Positions 22,801 to 34,217 of a DNA stretch of 64,000 bases are shown here, one piece after another. Within the stretch, counting starts at the first letter, position 1. Each line of letters starts with the position of its first letter. Origin of the DNA: Dipteris shenzhenensis (taxonomy: Eukaryota > Polypodiophyta > Polypodiopsida > Gleicheniales); assembly GCA_047967505.1 (NCBI GenBank), contig CM106538.1; one strand, given 5' to 3'. Made by a program: the position numbers and the translations under genes. The notes beneath the pieces are model-generated. The model was not told the DNA's origin and ran no database searches. It was given only the letters and a program-made list of their open reading frames with translations.

Positions 22801-23094
22801 ATGCGCCGTCTCACCTTTTGACTGCTTCAGGTTTGCCACTTGCAAGTACACATTCTCCAGCTCCTCTTCTTTGCCAAAATACTTGATCATAGCTATGTCA
22901 ACCTCGGCCAACTTTGGCGAACATCTTCCGCCTGATTCTCATACCACACTTGAACCCTCTAGAAATGTGGGAAGAACCAACAACCATCTATCTTCAGTAA
23001 GAAAGTTGAGAGAAACACAACGGCGCTTGAAGGCCACAAGATACTCATTTGGATTTTCTTCCACCCAACCACAGAACACGAGAATGTCAGCCAT
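19804..23094 (-). pseudogene. Ty3/gypsy gag-protease-RT-RNase H polyprotein, broken
   Basis: In minus-strand order: gag begins MADILVFCGWVEENPNEY at 23,094, with a frameshift near 22,935, and continues to 22,534. The zinc knuckle CYECHQKGHYCTEC is at about 22,230-22,190. The protease motif VCVDGGAACNIM (about 21,690) is of the Asp-Gly-Gly type common in plant gypsy. RT at 21,511-20,819 has KWQVCINYKKLN (the family's CIDYR Asp is Asn), TPWGTFAFKVMPFVLTNAPA and the catalytic FLDD. RNase H follows at 20,691-19,804 (FSWDEDCDHGFVQIKSAL). Gag and RNase H share one frame; protease and RT share another. No integrase, chromodomain or LTRs are found, so the 3' end is lost. Confidence 0.85.
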
Positions 23095-23639
23095 GCTTGG
23101 AAGATGGAAAAGAGAGAGATGAAATGAGGCTTATCTATTGGCAAATAATGGAAAGAGGTAGCTTGAACTAAAAATCAGGTGAAGATACGTCTACAAAGCA
23201 CACATAGGCAGGGTAGGGTGTGACTGATGTATTGTGAAATATTATACGGGAAGAATCTTCAGCATAGAATAGCTCATAGAGAATCTTAAAAGGACCAACC
23301 CTCATGATATTGCATCCATCTTTACAAGCGAGGGTTAGAGATGTGGCGCTGCATGAGGTTGTTCATCAAGGCAAACAAGAATGCCATGACAAATGTCAAC
23401 AGTTGGAGAGCTTGCAAATCACCTTCAGCTTCTTCCAGTTCTTGTAGTCACCATGCTATTTCTTCAAGGGGTGTGCAGTTTGGCATCCTTCTTTTGTGCA
23501 ATGTCCTTAAGGATCTTTCTGATGATCTTTCGAAGTCGGTAAACTCGTATCAAATATACCCAACACTTAGTTTCATAATGACCACAACCTTTGCATTCCT
23601 TACAAATGATCACGCTCATCCGTGGCTTGTGGCTTTGTT

Positions 23640-24094
23640 GGGGAAGTGCTTCCACTCGCTTCATGCGTAATTGAAGTACAAGCTTCACGTGCCAAGAAAT
23701 CAGCAACTATATTTTGAGCTCGAGGGATATGCTGAATTTTTACCTCTTCAAATTGTTGGCAAAGTTCCAATGCTTGTTGATGTCATGGAACCAAGCCTTC
23801 GCTCCGCACCTTCCACCTTCCACTAACTTATTCACACACAAGTTGAGAATCTCCTTGCACCTCAAGTTGCTTGATGCGATGTTCTTGCACCTTTTGTAGC
23901 CCAAAAATGAGTGCCGAGTACTTAGCTTGGTTGCAAGCACTTGCTGGTGCAGACTTGCTATAACAATACACCTCACCCCTTGGTGAAGTGAGCTTCACAC
24001 CCACACCAGCAGCCTTAGTTGAAGGTTTGTATGCGTCGTCAAATTGGAGGAGCCAAGATGTCATCACACCAAGACTAAAATCCGGACATCCCAA
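23640..24094 (-). pseudogene. Retrotransposon RNase H domain (gypsy type), inactive
   Basis: The minus strand reads LQFDDAYKPSTKAAGVGVKL, then NQAKYSALIFGLQKV, VQGDSQLV and, after a stop, QHIPRAQNIVADFLA. This is a plant RNase HI-like domain as found in gypsy elements. The first Asp is kept (FDDA; FDGA is usual), but the usual YEAL glutamate is Ser (YSAL). The third Asp is kept in GDSQLV. It lies upstream of the gag of the neighbouring minus-strand gypsy block, so it is not that element's own RNase H and marks a second element. Confidence 0.75.
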
Positions 24095-24099
24095 GTTTC

Positions 24100-24574
24100 T
24101 CGGTAGTCCAAGATAGGTAGAAGGAGAGGGTGGGGAGAATTCAATACTTGAGCAAGACGTTCAGTACCAAATAAACTTGAAATCCTTTGTTGGTAGTTTA
24201 TCTTTAGACCAAAAAGAATTACAACTTGAAGCTCAAAATGAGGCACAAAAGGTTGATTAGGTACAAAGGGATTCCTTGGTCAAAACATTACCATAGCTGA
24301 GCCCTAGAAACCTTTGTAGTGAGATCGAGAAGAAATAATTCAAGACAAGCTTATCCACTGGAATTAATAAGCAGATGCGCCAAATCTCCCTCCAAGCTTG
24401 GGGAGCATCCCACCCTTCGAAGAATGTCACCCTTTTAATTACCTCCGATGCCGCAAGTGGCTCGATCACCGCACAATGAGTAGAATTGAAATCAAAGTTC
24501 TGCCAGTGTATCACTAGTTCTTCACCTTGAATCATACATGGTGTATCACCCCACCTGTCGTCTCCTTGAACCAT
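24100..24574 (-). CDS. Hypothetical fragment ahead of the RNase H block
   Basis: ORFs at 24,257-24,574 (105 aa, with FFEGWDAPQAWREIWRI) and 24,064-24,246 lie on the same strand as the RNase H that follows. They could be upstream pol remains of the same gypsy copy, but I recognise no motif. The start is arbitrary. Confidence 0.25.
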
Positions 24575-24639
24575 GCATTGTACAATCAGTTGTTAAAGAT
24601 TGACATGAAGATCAAGAAAGAGATCTCGCCAATTGGTAG

Positions 24640-24978
24640 CCGTAATGAGTGGAGGTATACTGGATTCTTGGCCAATGCTTGAGCCTATTGATTATCATAG
24701 TATATTGTTGTTGGCTTTGACTCATCAAAGTAATCTGTTTCTGACAATAGTCTTCTGAGCCATATAGCCTCACATGCACTTGTAGTGAGTGCTCTATATT
24801 TTGCTTCAGTCGAACACAAAGAAATAGTTGGTTGTTTGTTTGAAAACCATGATATAGCACCTTGACCAAGGAAAAATGCATATCCCTGTGTGGATCTCCT
24901 GGTATCATGATCTCTAGCATAGTCATTGTCACAGTATCCATGCAACCTTGGATGACTTCCTGTGTATTCTATCCCAAA
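24640..24978 (-). pseudogene. Copia A RNase H, 3'-truncated
   Basis: HGYCDNDYARDHDTRRSTQG and WLRRLLSETDYFDESKPTTI match the plus-strand copy at 59,184-59,630 closely. A stop follows YYDNQ, and similarity ends near 24,640, before the ENVANIFTKPL terminus. RNase H would degrade the RNA strand during reverse transcription. Confidence 0.85.
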
Positions 24979-26270
24979 CTATCTTGTACCTCTGATGTAT
25001 CTCAAGACTCTTTTGGCTGCATTCCAATGAGACTGTTTTGTATTTTCCATAAACTGTGCTAGTGAGCTTACTGCATAACAAATATCTAGCTGTGTGATAG
25101 TCAAATATATAAGAGATTTGATGAGCTGCCTGTAGTACCTATCATTGACTGTAGGCTTTTTTGAATCTTTAGTAAGTTTCAAACTCTGTTCCATGGGAGT
25201 GGTTACAATCTTGCAATTTTCCATATGAAACTTCTTCAGGAGGCTGTCAACATACTTGAGCTGACTCATGAAAGTGCTGTTTGAATCTCTCCAGAACTCA
25301 ATTCCAAGACAATAGTGCATAAGTCCAAGATCTTTCATGTCAAACTCTGCAGATAAGTCTTGTTTTAACTTTCTGATGAAGCTATCCTTGCTTCCTGTCA
25401 CAATCAGATCATCTACGTACAAAAGTGCAATAGTAATGTCTTCCCCTTGAACTTTATAGTAGAGAGTATGATCTACATTGGATTTCATGTATCCTAGATC
25501 AGCAAAATACTTGTCGATTTTGCTGTACCAACTTTTGGGTGCTTGCTTTAAGCCATAGAGACTCTTCTTGAGATGGCAAACCTTATTCTCCTTTCCTGGT
25601 TCAACATAACCTCCTGGTTGTTGCATGTAGACTTCCTCATCTAGGTAACCATTGAGCAATGCATTATTGACATCGAGCTGGTACACATTCCATCTACTGA
25701 GTGTCGCTAGTGATATCAAGAATTGTATGGAATCCATCTTTGCTATTGGAGCTCAGGGGGGTCACTCATCATATGTAACCCTATCACGTGAGTTCAACAG
25801 AAGGATTTTTTTAATTTCTAAAATTTACAGAAATAAATATACATAAGGGACTATTTAAAATAGTTTTGGAAAAAATTTACAGATTTGTATAGAAAAGGGG
25901 TACATTTTATTAATGAAATTTTTTACAGATAAGGGACTTTAAATATAGGCCTTGAACGCACGTGATATAGAGGGTTTATACATAGTGACCCCCCCGAGTA
26001 TTGGAGCATAAGTCTCATCATAGTCTTGACCATATTGTTGTGCAAATCCTTTTGCAACTAGTCTGGCTTTGTATCTTTGAATACTTCCATCTGATTGTAC
26101 TTCATTTTGTATACCCATTTATTTGCTATGGCCTTCTTTCCTAGTGGAAGGTCGCATAATTCTTAAGTATTATTATGATACAAAGCATCCATTTCTTCAT
26201 TCATAGCAGTTTGCCATTCTGGCTTGTCTACTGCATCTTTGAAGTACACTGGCTCTTCTGTAGCCATGAT
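24979..26270 (-). pseudogene. Copia A reverse transcriptase, split by a MITE
   Basis: The N-terminal part (26,270-26,007) reads DKPEWQTAMNEEMDALY and [16 protein letters not shown], with stops. The MITE at 25,752-25,998 follows. RT resumes with MDSIQFLISLATLSRWNVYQ, LKKSLYGLKQAPKSWY and the catalytic LLYVDDLIVTG, ending near RVLRYIRGTR. The catalytic Asp pair is intact. Target-site copies flank the MITE exactly, so the insertion came after this copia copy landed. Confidence 0.9.
25752..25998. mobile_element. hAT-type MITE, copy 1 (247 bp)
   Basis: Ends CTCAGGGGGGTCACT and AGTGACCCCCCCGAG, inverted repeats with one mismatch. An 8-bp target duplication TATTGGAG flanks it at 25,744-25,751 and 25,999-26,006. 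No coding capacity. An 8-bp duplication is the hAT signature. It is close to copy 2 over its whole length. Confidence 0.92.
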
Positions 26271-26378
26271 GGTAGTCATAAGAGCATAGTTGGTGGTTTC
26301 AACCTGAATTGCTTTGCCTTTCTGAGCATATGTCAATTTGGTTGGAGGTTTGCTTTCCCTAGTAGACCGTCTGAGCTG

Positions 26379-27790
26379 CTACGGCTCTGCTTGGGGTGTT
26401 TTTGGCAATTCTTGCTCTTCTTCATCAACCATTTCTGTAGATGACTGTGAAGTCAATGCTTCTATGTCCTGTGTATTTGAGGTTTTCCATTCTGATTCCT
26501 CATCAAAGATTACATCTCTGGAGATAATGACCTTGCGGTTGATGGGACCATACAACTTGTATGCTTTGCTTTCTTCACTGTAGCCAACCATGATGCATTT
26601 GCGTGACTTTGCAACAAATTTCCTACGATGATCATCATGGATGTGGGCATATGCTATGCAATCAAATATGTGGAGATGCCCAATGTGTGGCTTGTGTCTA
26701 GTGAGTGCTTCATAAGGTGTCATACCTTGTATCGGTTTGATAGGAAGCCGATTAAGCAAATAGTTTGCAGTGGCTATTGCTTCTGCCCAATACTGATTCG
26801 AAAGATGCTTCTCACTAAGCATGTCTGCTAAAGTACCATTCTTTGTTTCAGTTCTTACATTCTGTTGAGGAGTATCTACACAAGTGAATTGTCTTTGAAT
26901 GCCGTGACTTTTGCAAAGGTTCATGAATGTTGAAGACATATATTCACCTCCTTTGTTTGATCTCATGACTTTGATCTTTCTGCCTGTCTGGTTTTCTACC
27001 ATGGCTTTGAATTCTTGAAATTTGGAAAACACTTCAGATTTCTCATTCAGAAAGTAGACCCAACAATATCTATTGTAGTCATCGATGAAAGTGAAGTAGT
27101 AAAGTGAACCATTGATGCTGCGGGTCTGGGCATAACCCCATACATCTGTGTGCATCAAATCAAGAATACCTCATGCTCGAGAGGTGCTTCTGCTGAAGTT
27201 GGTTCGCTTTTGTTTGCTGAAGCAGCATGCTTCGCAAACTTTTCCAAGAAACTGTAGCTTTGGTATCCCAATTGCCATATTCTGATTCCTGAGATCTAAC
27301 AAGCTCTTAAAATTGACATGATCATATCTCTTGGGCCATTTTGCAGATAGTGGCATCTATTGCGGTTGAGCTGACATGGCATGCTTTTTTGGTATTATAG
27401 CTAGCATTCTGTACAAGCGTCCTTCCTTGATACCTTTTCCTACTATAGCTGATATCTTCTGGCTGACAGTGCATTCATCTCCGTCGAAGATGACTCTATA
27501 GTTGTGTTTTGTCATTTGACCTATTGACAGGAGGTTCTTGCTAAGTTTTAGAATATAACGTACATCTTTTACCAATCCTTTCATACCAGTGAAATTGTTC
27601 ATAGGGGTAATGCCTGTCCCTTGAAATGGATTCAGTGTATTATCTATTGTCTAGATGACATTCTTTTGTCCTTCTAATGGTTTCATCTCTGTGAACCATT
27701 CCTAATGATTTGTCATGTGAGATGATGCATTGCTGTCGATGTACCAAGGATCTTGGTCTCCTTGGTTGACTTGATAGCTAAAATCATCTT
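26379..27790 (-). pseudogene. Copia A protease and integrase region
   Basis: At about 27,746-27,724 the protease signature reads WYIDSNASSHMT (DSGA is usual). The pre-integrase domain (27,602-27,171) has KNLLSIGQMTKHNYRVIF and ends near KVCEACCFSKQKRTNF. The integrase core (27,158-26,379) keeps the first Asp in MMHTDVWG. The second catalytic Asp is Asn in MRSNKGGEY, and the Glu region is altered (NVRTETKN), so it should be inactive. It ends in an acidic linker before RT. Integrase would insert the cDNA in the nucleus. Confidence 0.85.
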
Positions 27791-27808
27791 TTGGATTACA
27801 ATCCATGT

Positions 27809-28939
27809 CTAGGTGCACTGTATCAGTATTATGCATTTCTTTGTTTGCAAGAAACATATTCCCATGTTCATTTGCAAAATGATTGTGACTAGAATGTCCA
27901 CCACAATGATTTCCTCTACCATAAAAATTCCCTCGTCGATTACTGTTGGATCGACCGCCTTGGTCGTACTGCTTTTTGCGGCAATCTCTTTCATAGTGTC
28001 CAAACTTATGACAGTAGTTGCACTAGATGTTTGACACGTTGGTGGATGCATTACCTCATCCTTAAAATCTTCCTCAATTGGAATGATTTCCTCTTTGCTA
28101 ATTCTGATATTGCTGAGGATGCTGCTGATGTTGATTCTGACTTTGTTGATGATGACCACTTCTCTGGAATGATCTACCTCTGCCTCTACTTCTGTCTGAA
28201 GCTGTGAATGCCTCATCATTAGGATGACCTTTGGGTGCTTGAATGGCCTGAGTCCTAAGTTCTTCACTAAGTATGATTGATTGAAGTTCTTCCAATGTCA
28301 GAATTTGCCATTGGATGGCAATACTCTAGACTAGATTCTTGTATCCCTCTCATAGTCCATTCAGGATGACTTGAATAATTTTTGCTGGATTCATAGTCTC
28401 TCTTGCTGCTGCTGCAAGTTGATTATTGTAGTCTTTAATTATGAGTACGTAAGCATGACCGGTTTTGTTGCTGTTGCGAAAACTCTGGTTGATTTGGTTT
28501 CTCAGTGTGACAAATCTTGGATGTGTTCTTGGACTTGTAGAGAGCTGCGAACATATCCCATGCTTCTTTTGATGTCTTGACGGTGTTGAGCTGTCCTAGC
28601 ATGACATCTTGCACATTTTGCTTGATCAGATGATATGCATACTTATCTTTCTTATCCCATTCTACCTAAGCTCAGGCAATGGCAAGATCTGCTAGAGGCG
28701 CAGAAACTAATTGTGTAGTTGGATATCCCACTGTGGATCCCGTTGCTCGTGCTGTGACAACAGGTGGAGTATAGAGCTACTGCTGGCTGGATCATCCAAT
28801 GGTCTGGTGTAGATCCATCAACATACTCCCATTTGTCCTGAAGTACAAGAATGGTATCCATTCGGCATTTCCATGTGCCATAATTGGAGTTGTCTAGCCT
28901 AACAAATGCCTCCAGATTGAAGTTGCTAGTCGTAGACAT
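27809..28939 (-). pseudogene. Copia A gag with CCHC zinc knuckle
   Basis: Starts MSTTSNFNLEAFVRLDNSNY with YGTWKCRMDTIL, the typical copia gag opening. A Ser/Gln/His-rich linker leads to the zinc knuckle CNYCHKFGHYERDC at 28,022-27,981. The middle is frameshifted. The protein would package element RNA in virus-like particles in the cytoplasm. The start codon lies just inside the leader conserved with 63,890-64,000. Confidence 0.8.
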
Positions 28940-29051
28940 GGTGCAAGAAATGTACTCAAAGTGTCGTGAAAAACATTGTCTGAATCAACTACAAAACACT
29001 GACTGTAGCAAGTGAAATTTGAACTATCGATGAAGGTAGAACCGCAATATA

Positions 29052-29600
29052 ATTTGAGTCCTGACAATGTGCATGGTCTTCAACCTCTCCATTGTCTCCT
29101 CCTTTGGCTCCCTAAAAATTTTTAATGCAACAAGCTAGACTAGCAGAAATACTAAGTTGTACAAATTCCCTCTTTTTTAGACAAGGCTCTCAACAAGCAA
29201 TGGCTAGATGTAATCTTTTGGCCTCTAAGGCTCTCAATGATCTTTTGGCTCACTGGATGTAATGCTTTGGTCTTTAAGGCTCTCAACAATTGCTGAGTTT
29301 TTATTACATTTATGTAATCTCTTTTTGTTCAATTTAAGGCTCTCAATATGCACTATTGTTAACTTTTATATTTGAATGGTTATGGGCCGATAGCTATAAT
29401 CTTTTGGACTTTAAGGCTCTCAGCAATTGCCGAGTTTTATAAATGTAAGATCCTCTGTTCAATTTTTGCTCGGTATAAGTTGTTAATTTCTTAATAACCT
29501 ATTATTGGACGCAAATGTACATTGTAATCTCTTACCCTTGTCCTTTATAAGATGAGAAATCCACCTAGATACCCTTTATGAAGTGCACGTACAAGAATTT
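29052..29600. repeat. Dispersed repeat R1, copy 1 (second copy near 40,610)
   Basis: From TTTGAGTCCTGACAATGTGC through CAACCTCTCCATTG to a region repeating GGATGTAATCTYTTTKG, AAGGCTCTCAACAATTGCTG and TTTTTGTTCAATTT. The same blocks in the same order occur at about 40,605-41,220. It carries internal degenerate tandem repeats, no ORF and no known element hallmark. Confidence 0.65.
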
Positions 29601-30590
29601 TGCAAAGTACATCGCCACTTCATTATGGTGTGGCACCTTCCCATATATCTAGATATATATCTGCCTAGCATTTTGTTGAATCCGTAAATTTCGGCAATTT
29701 GTTATCTTCTATCTCTCGTGCTGGTCCAAAGCTTAGGTTGGGGTGCTTCCACCTCCCTCCTATGTCTCCTCGCTTGGTTGCCTTAGGATTCCTCTTCATA
29801 AGCCTCTAAGGGCCATATTGCCAAAAGCTCTTATTTTGAGACAAGCTTGTTCACTTCTTTCCATTGCATGCCTGCAAAACCAATGCCCATGGCATTGGTT
29901 GCTAGTTTGTATGTGATAATTATTGACAAAAGACCTAAGAAATGATACATCTAATATTGGAAGCATGTAAATTTTGAAATATTAAACATACAGACCTCCA
30001 GGTTGAGCATATAGGATGTACGTGCAATCATATCTTGCACATGCTTAGGCGTTGCACTGGCAACCCTACATAGTCGCTTGAACTACAAGCGTTGATGCTC
30101 AGCACATCAAGCCTACTCTTCAGCCTCCTCTTGCTTGCATCAATGGATGTTTGCATGCTCTTCTGGAGCCTTCTGCCTCACTAGGCAAAGGAGGAGTATC
30201 CTCTCCTTGTGACATAGGAATTATTGCTTGTTGTAGAGAGCGAAGTGTAGATGAATGCTTGGTGTGCAACAGTATGCAAAGTCTGCATGCATCAAATTCA
30301 ACATTTGTGAGGTGCCAATGTGTGACGTAGGATGCAAGATGCACTTGTCACATGCAATATGCTCAATGCAAGATGAAAATGTTACATATCCCATGCAAGA
30401 TGCAAACTATTACATATGCTATGCAAAACAAGTTATAACAAAATTATTTTAATTTAACAAAATGTACATGTTGCAATCTTTATTTACGTCAAATGGTACA
30501 AATTAAATTTTATTTTTTAACAAGAATTTCATTACAATAAGTTTGACACATGGGGTCCCAAAAATATTACAAGACAAAAAATGTGGCTTA
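29601..30590. other. No supported gene
   Basis: About 30,290-30,425 repeats short phrases of the form ATGCAAGATGCA. Short ORFs on both strands overlap and are not supported. Confidence 0.45.
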
Positions 30591-30759
30591 TGTTGCAATC
30601 CTAAGGGCAAGGCTCATCTCTTCCATAGGCCTCATAGCCCAATTCTCCCTCACATTCTACTCTCTTTAAGATATCACTGGTCTCTCCAAGTGGCTTTCTC
30701 TGATCGGCAATGTGATGCATCATTTGTTTTTTTGCTTGATGCTTAATGGAATTAATGAC

Positions 30760-32415
30760 ATGAGAAGGAGGCATTTTTCCAATCATCCTCAAGATAACCC
30801 CAGACATCTTCAAAAAAATAAATTATCTCAACAATGATCCATCCCAATGCATGCATATCTACATGGCATGTATATCTACCTCTTAATGCTACTTCTTGTA
30901 GCTTAGGTGCAAGCCATTTTTTTTGCCCATGCTCTTCCTCTTTCCGCCCATGCTCTTCCTCTTTTTCTACCCATGCTCTTCCTCTTTCCTACAAACTCGG
31001 TAGTCAGCATCTGTCTCCAAAGACAGCTTCTTCAGATGTTTGATTGCCTTTCGACTCTCTAAGAAGTCCATGGCCATCCCTCAGTCTATGATGCCAACTC
31101 GGCATCTAGACTTTCCAACAAAATCCAATAAGATATTGCCCGAGTGTAGGTCTGTGTGCATCCACCTTCTAGTGTGTAGCCTTGCTAAACCATCCACAAG
31201 TGCATGGATGATATGGAGGAGATTCTCACAAAGTACATTGATTTGGGCAATATCTTCCTTCTCTAATGTAGCTTGGACTCCCCTAGTTGCTATGGCCATC
31301 AGATTTGCTCCTCCCCTTAGAAAATGGTGGAAGTAGTGTATGAACCTACCCTAGTCCATTGGTAGAATCTGAAGGGCTGCAACAAGCTACCACCATTAAA
31401 GTATGGCGTGATGGTCCATAGTGGCTCTTCTTGGGTTGCTACGATCACACGTACAAGGATTGGGTGTAAAATATGCATGAGTTTTTCTCTCCTTGCTTCT
31501 CATGTACGTGTCCCAATATTTCCCTTGTACTTCTTTTTGGCATATTCCATGTGATATGGCAACCCTGCAGCTCCTAACAACTGCACTTTAAATATAGTGC
31601 CATAGGTGCTTGAGCCGATTTTCTCGCCAACTTTTATCTCCCTCTCTATGACATATGCCAAGTGTGACACTCTGTCTATGTTACTAACCACGTGTTGTGC
31701 CCTTTGAACCTCATGACCTCTTAATGGTTGAGAGGGTGTAGAGTTTGGCTGCTCTTCACCTGCGGCCACGGACATAGCTCGCGCATAAGCTATTTCAGCC
31801 TCCTTGTCCCAGCTCTTAGACACTATGACATGGTCATCTCATGAAAGGACCCTACTCTTGTGCGCTTGGCCCATACACCCATCCATTGCGTTAACTTGAA
31901 GACATCAAACTCTTGTGCAAGAGTAGGGTCTACATTACATGCTTCGTTGAATCAGGTCACTGCATTCCCAATAAAGCTGCCAACACAAAGCATGGCATCT
32001 ATCTCCCATTGCACCCGCAGCTGGCAAAATCATCATGACCTTCAGACTATAAACTACTCTTAGCATCTTTAAGAATACTCCTTTTCATAGTGCTGACTCC
32101 CTCTAGACTAGACATGGTTGATTCCATCTCACTCTCCTCCATGTTGCACACCCTAACAAAAAAGGCATCTCGAATGCTTCTCATCATTCTCTTGCACTCG
32201 CCCTTACTTAGCTCTTCCCCTACTATTTGCTTAGTGCTGGCAGTTAAGTGTAAGAAAATAATACAACGTCTGTGCTCAACAGATAACAGGATCTCATATG
32301 CAAGAGAGAAAACAAGATAGTATGGAGAATCAAAAATTTGATTACTGTAGAACTGATACAATAGATGGCGGTACCTCCCAACCATGCGCTCCTGTGAAAG
32401 AAGCTTCGATGGCAT
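30760..32415 (-). pseudogene. Protein kinase, decayed
   Basis: The minus strand shows the parts of a kinase in order. An N-terminal helical block (32,415-32,047, start MPSKLLSQERMVGRYRHLLY) is followed by CVGSFIGNAVT and VDPTLAQEFDVFKLTQW (about 31,990-31,880), with stops. The N-lobe (31,823-31,500) has a glycine-loop relic VGEKIGSSTYGTIFKV and lysine-rich YAKKKYKGN. ILHPILVRVI and a hinge-like WTITPYFNGGSL follow. The catalytic loop is MHTDLHSGNILLDF (HTD for HRD, with Asp and Asn kept). The Mg-binding site reads IID then a stop where Trp or Phe is expected, then G (about 31,085). The C-lobe (about 30,910-30,780) has LAPKLQEV and DMHALGWIIVEIIY. Several stops and a frameshift make it a pseudogene. 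The subfamily is not determined. Confidence 0.75.
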
Positions 32416-33730
32416 GCTGGAAATAGTAGAAGACGGAGGTTGGATGCTAAGGAATCAGGGTTACTATAGCCAGTGATAAAATGGGCTTCATGGGCTTGCT
32501 CTTATATAGCCACCAGTCGTAGTCGGTTAGGCTCAATTGGGTGACTGACCCAGTCTGCCCAAAACGATCGACTGGGGGTCGGTCCCGAAATAGGCCATCG
32601 ACCATACGATAGAACCAGTGCGCAAAACAGAGCAACTAACCTATGGTCTCTATTCGGCCTAGAGCCATCCGGGATCATCTGAGGCTCCAAATGGGCCCCG
32701 CAACCCGAGAGTGGGCTGCCCCGAGAAATGCTCCGTCTACCCTTAGTGCGGTCAGTCAAGGGATGCCTTCCCACACTTGCATGTAGCCTAGTTGGCGGGT
32801 TGCCAACTCTATCTGAAGCCGTCCAGCCATCAGGCCACACATGGCCCCCATCTGGTGTCCAAACCAGGACCTACTGGATAACCGAGCTACTCAAATGCCT
32901 TCTCCTCATATGGGGGGCTTACAAGTAAAGTTAGCTGGTTCCCGCGTAGTTACACGAGAGTGGAGCATTGATATCTAACATTAAGCCCATGCTTGCGAGC
33001 AAATCTTACTGTGTATGCAGAAAGATTTATCACTTGACAATAGCAAAGAGCTACATTTGCCACACAATAATGAGCAGGTAGGCATCTGACAATAATTCCC
33101 ACCCTATACATTCTTTTTTTTTAAACTACATGAAATGCTTTCCATAACCCCTTCAGAAGAATGGCATCTAATGCACTTTTGCAGTCTTTTAAATTGTGTT
33201 TCTGGACACCATATGTACACCACTAAGGTTCATGACATGATGGTAGATCACAAAAATAAGTGTACTATGGGAGATTTTGTGTGGCTTTTGATATTCACAA
33301 CAAAGCAATTATCAATATTATTATTGTAACTTTTATTATCAATACTATTATTGTAAATTTTAAAGCTATTAAGGTGTTTATGAATGTGGCCTAAGAGGGT
33401 TGCCACTCTATTAATCTTGGAAGCTATACTTTTTGAATGTCGATGTAGTTTAGAGCTAAGTTCGATGGTTGAAAGTAGAAGGCTAAGCTAGCCATTTGAC
33501 AAATATGAAGGTTTAGTTAAACTTTTTATAACAATAGTTACAACCACCATGCATGTAGGTTGTAGTCCAACTATTTACAAAAATCAAGCTAGCTACAACC
33601 ACCATGTATGTCTTGACCTATTCCAGGATGTGGGACCAGGAACCACTTCCTAGGCCAGGCCCCTCAGCCAAGACTTGGAGAGAGGAGGACTTTTGCCTCT
33701 TGTCAATCCACTTTTGGTGAAAATGAGCGT
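32416..33730. other. No supported gene
   Basis: About 32,480-32,930 is GC-richer, with overlapping ORFs on both strands and no motif; it may be the kinase's promoter side or an insertion. About 33,300-33,360 repeats TATCAATAYTATTATTGTAA. The rest is AT-rich. Confidence 0.4.
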
Positions 33731-33734
33731 GGCG

Positions 33735-34010
33735 GATGGCATATATCTTGGGTTGGTAGTATTTACCGGTGGTAATTTATGTATTGCCACTAGTAATAGT
33801 AGTGCTAATGGCAGCAGTATGTCAATTACCATGGGTAGTAATAGGATCCCTCGCATGAATATTGCCACTACCATCGGTAATAATATTATTGCCAGTAGTG
33901 TGCATACTACCGCCAGTAGTATTGTGTCAAACTACTAACAATAGTATTAGTACTACTGCCAGTAGGAGACTACCACTGGTAGTATTGATACTACCGCCAA
34001 TATATATTCG
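33735..34010. repeat. Palindrome-dense TACTACCGCCAGTAGT-like array
   Basis: Degenerate alternation of ACTACCRSYRGTAGTA and ATTRCCACTAGTAAT units, each close to self-complementary and about 15-25 bp apart. The segment could fold into many small hairpins. A related phrase is near 12,035 (TATTACCACTGG). Confidence 0.65.
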
Positions 34011-34217
34011 GCTTTCAAGTTAGGGCCACTTGATAGTGCCCATGATTCATGAAATGTTCATCATGACACGTAATCAAAGAAAATTCATGTGATTACGTGA
34101 ATATGCAATCCCAGGGTTGGATGACTCGAGTAAGTTGTCTTCTATTCTTTGATTGTTTTATAAGCTAGCCAGTCTCTATTTTGGAGGTTCTATTCTGGCA
34201 GCTCACTGATCGTTGCC

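Larger units (their letters stand above)
24640..29050 (-). mobile_element. Copia A, long copy truncated at both ends, with MITE insertion
   Basis: The minus-strand order is leader (29,050-28,940), gag, protease, integrase, RT, RNase H. This is the Ty1/copia order, with integrase before RT. The leader matches the reverse complement of 63,890-64,000, linking it to the LTR-bearing 5' ends at 7,893 and 62,139. The 3' end stops about 40 codons short of the RNase H terminus seen at 59,630, with no PPT or LTR. The 5' edge at about 29,050 coincides with the start of an unrelated dispersed repeat. A MITE splits the RT. Many stops and frameshifts show that it is inactive. Confidence 0.9.

Noticed and set aside
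32730-32900. Second tRNA-like SINE head (TAGCTCGGTTA and GGTTTGGACAC on the minus strand)
   Set aside because: Box spacing is about 23 nt rather than ~43, and the B box is poor.
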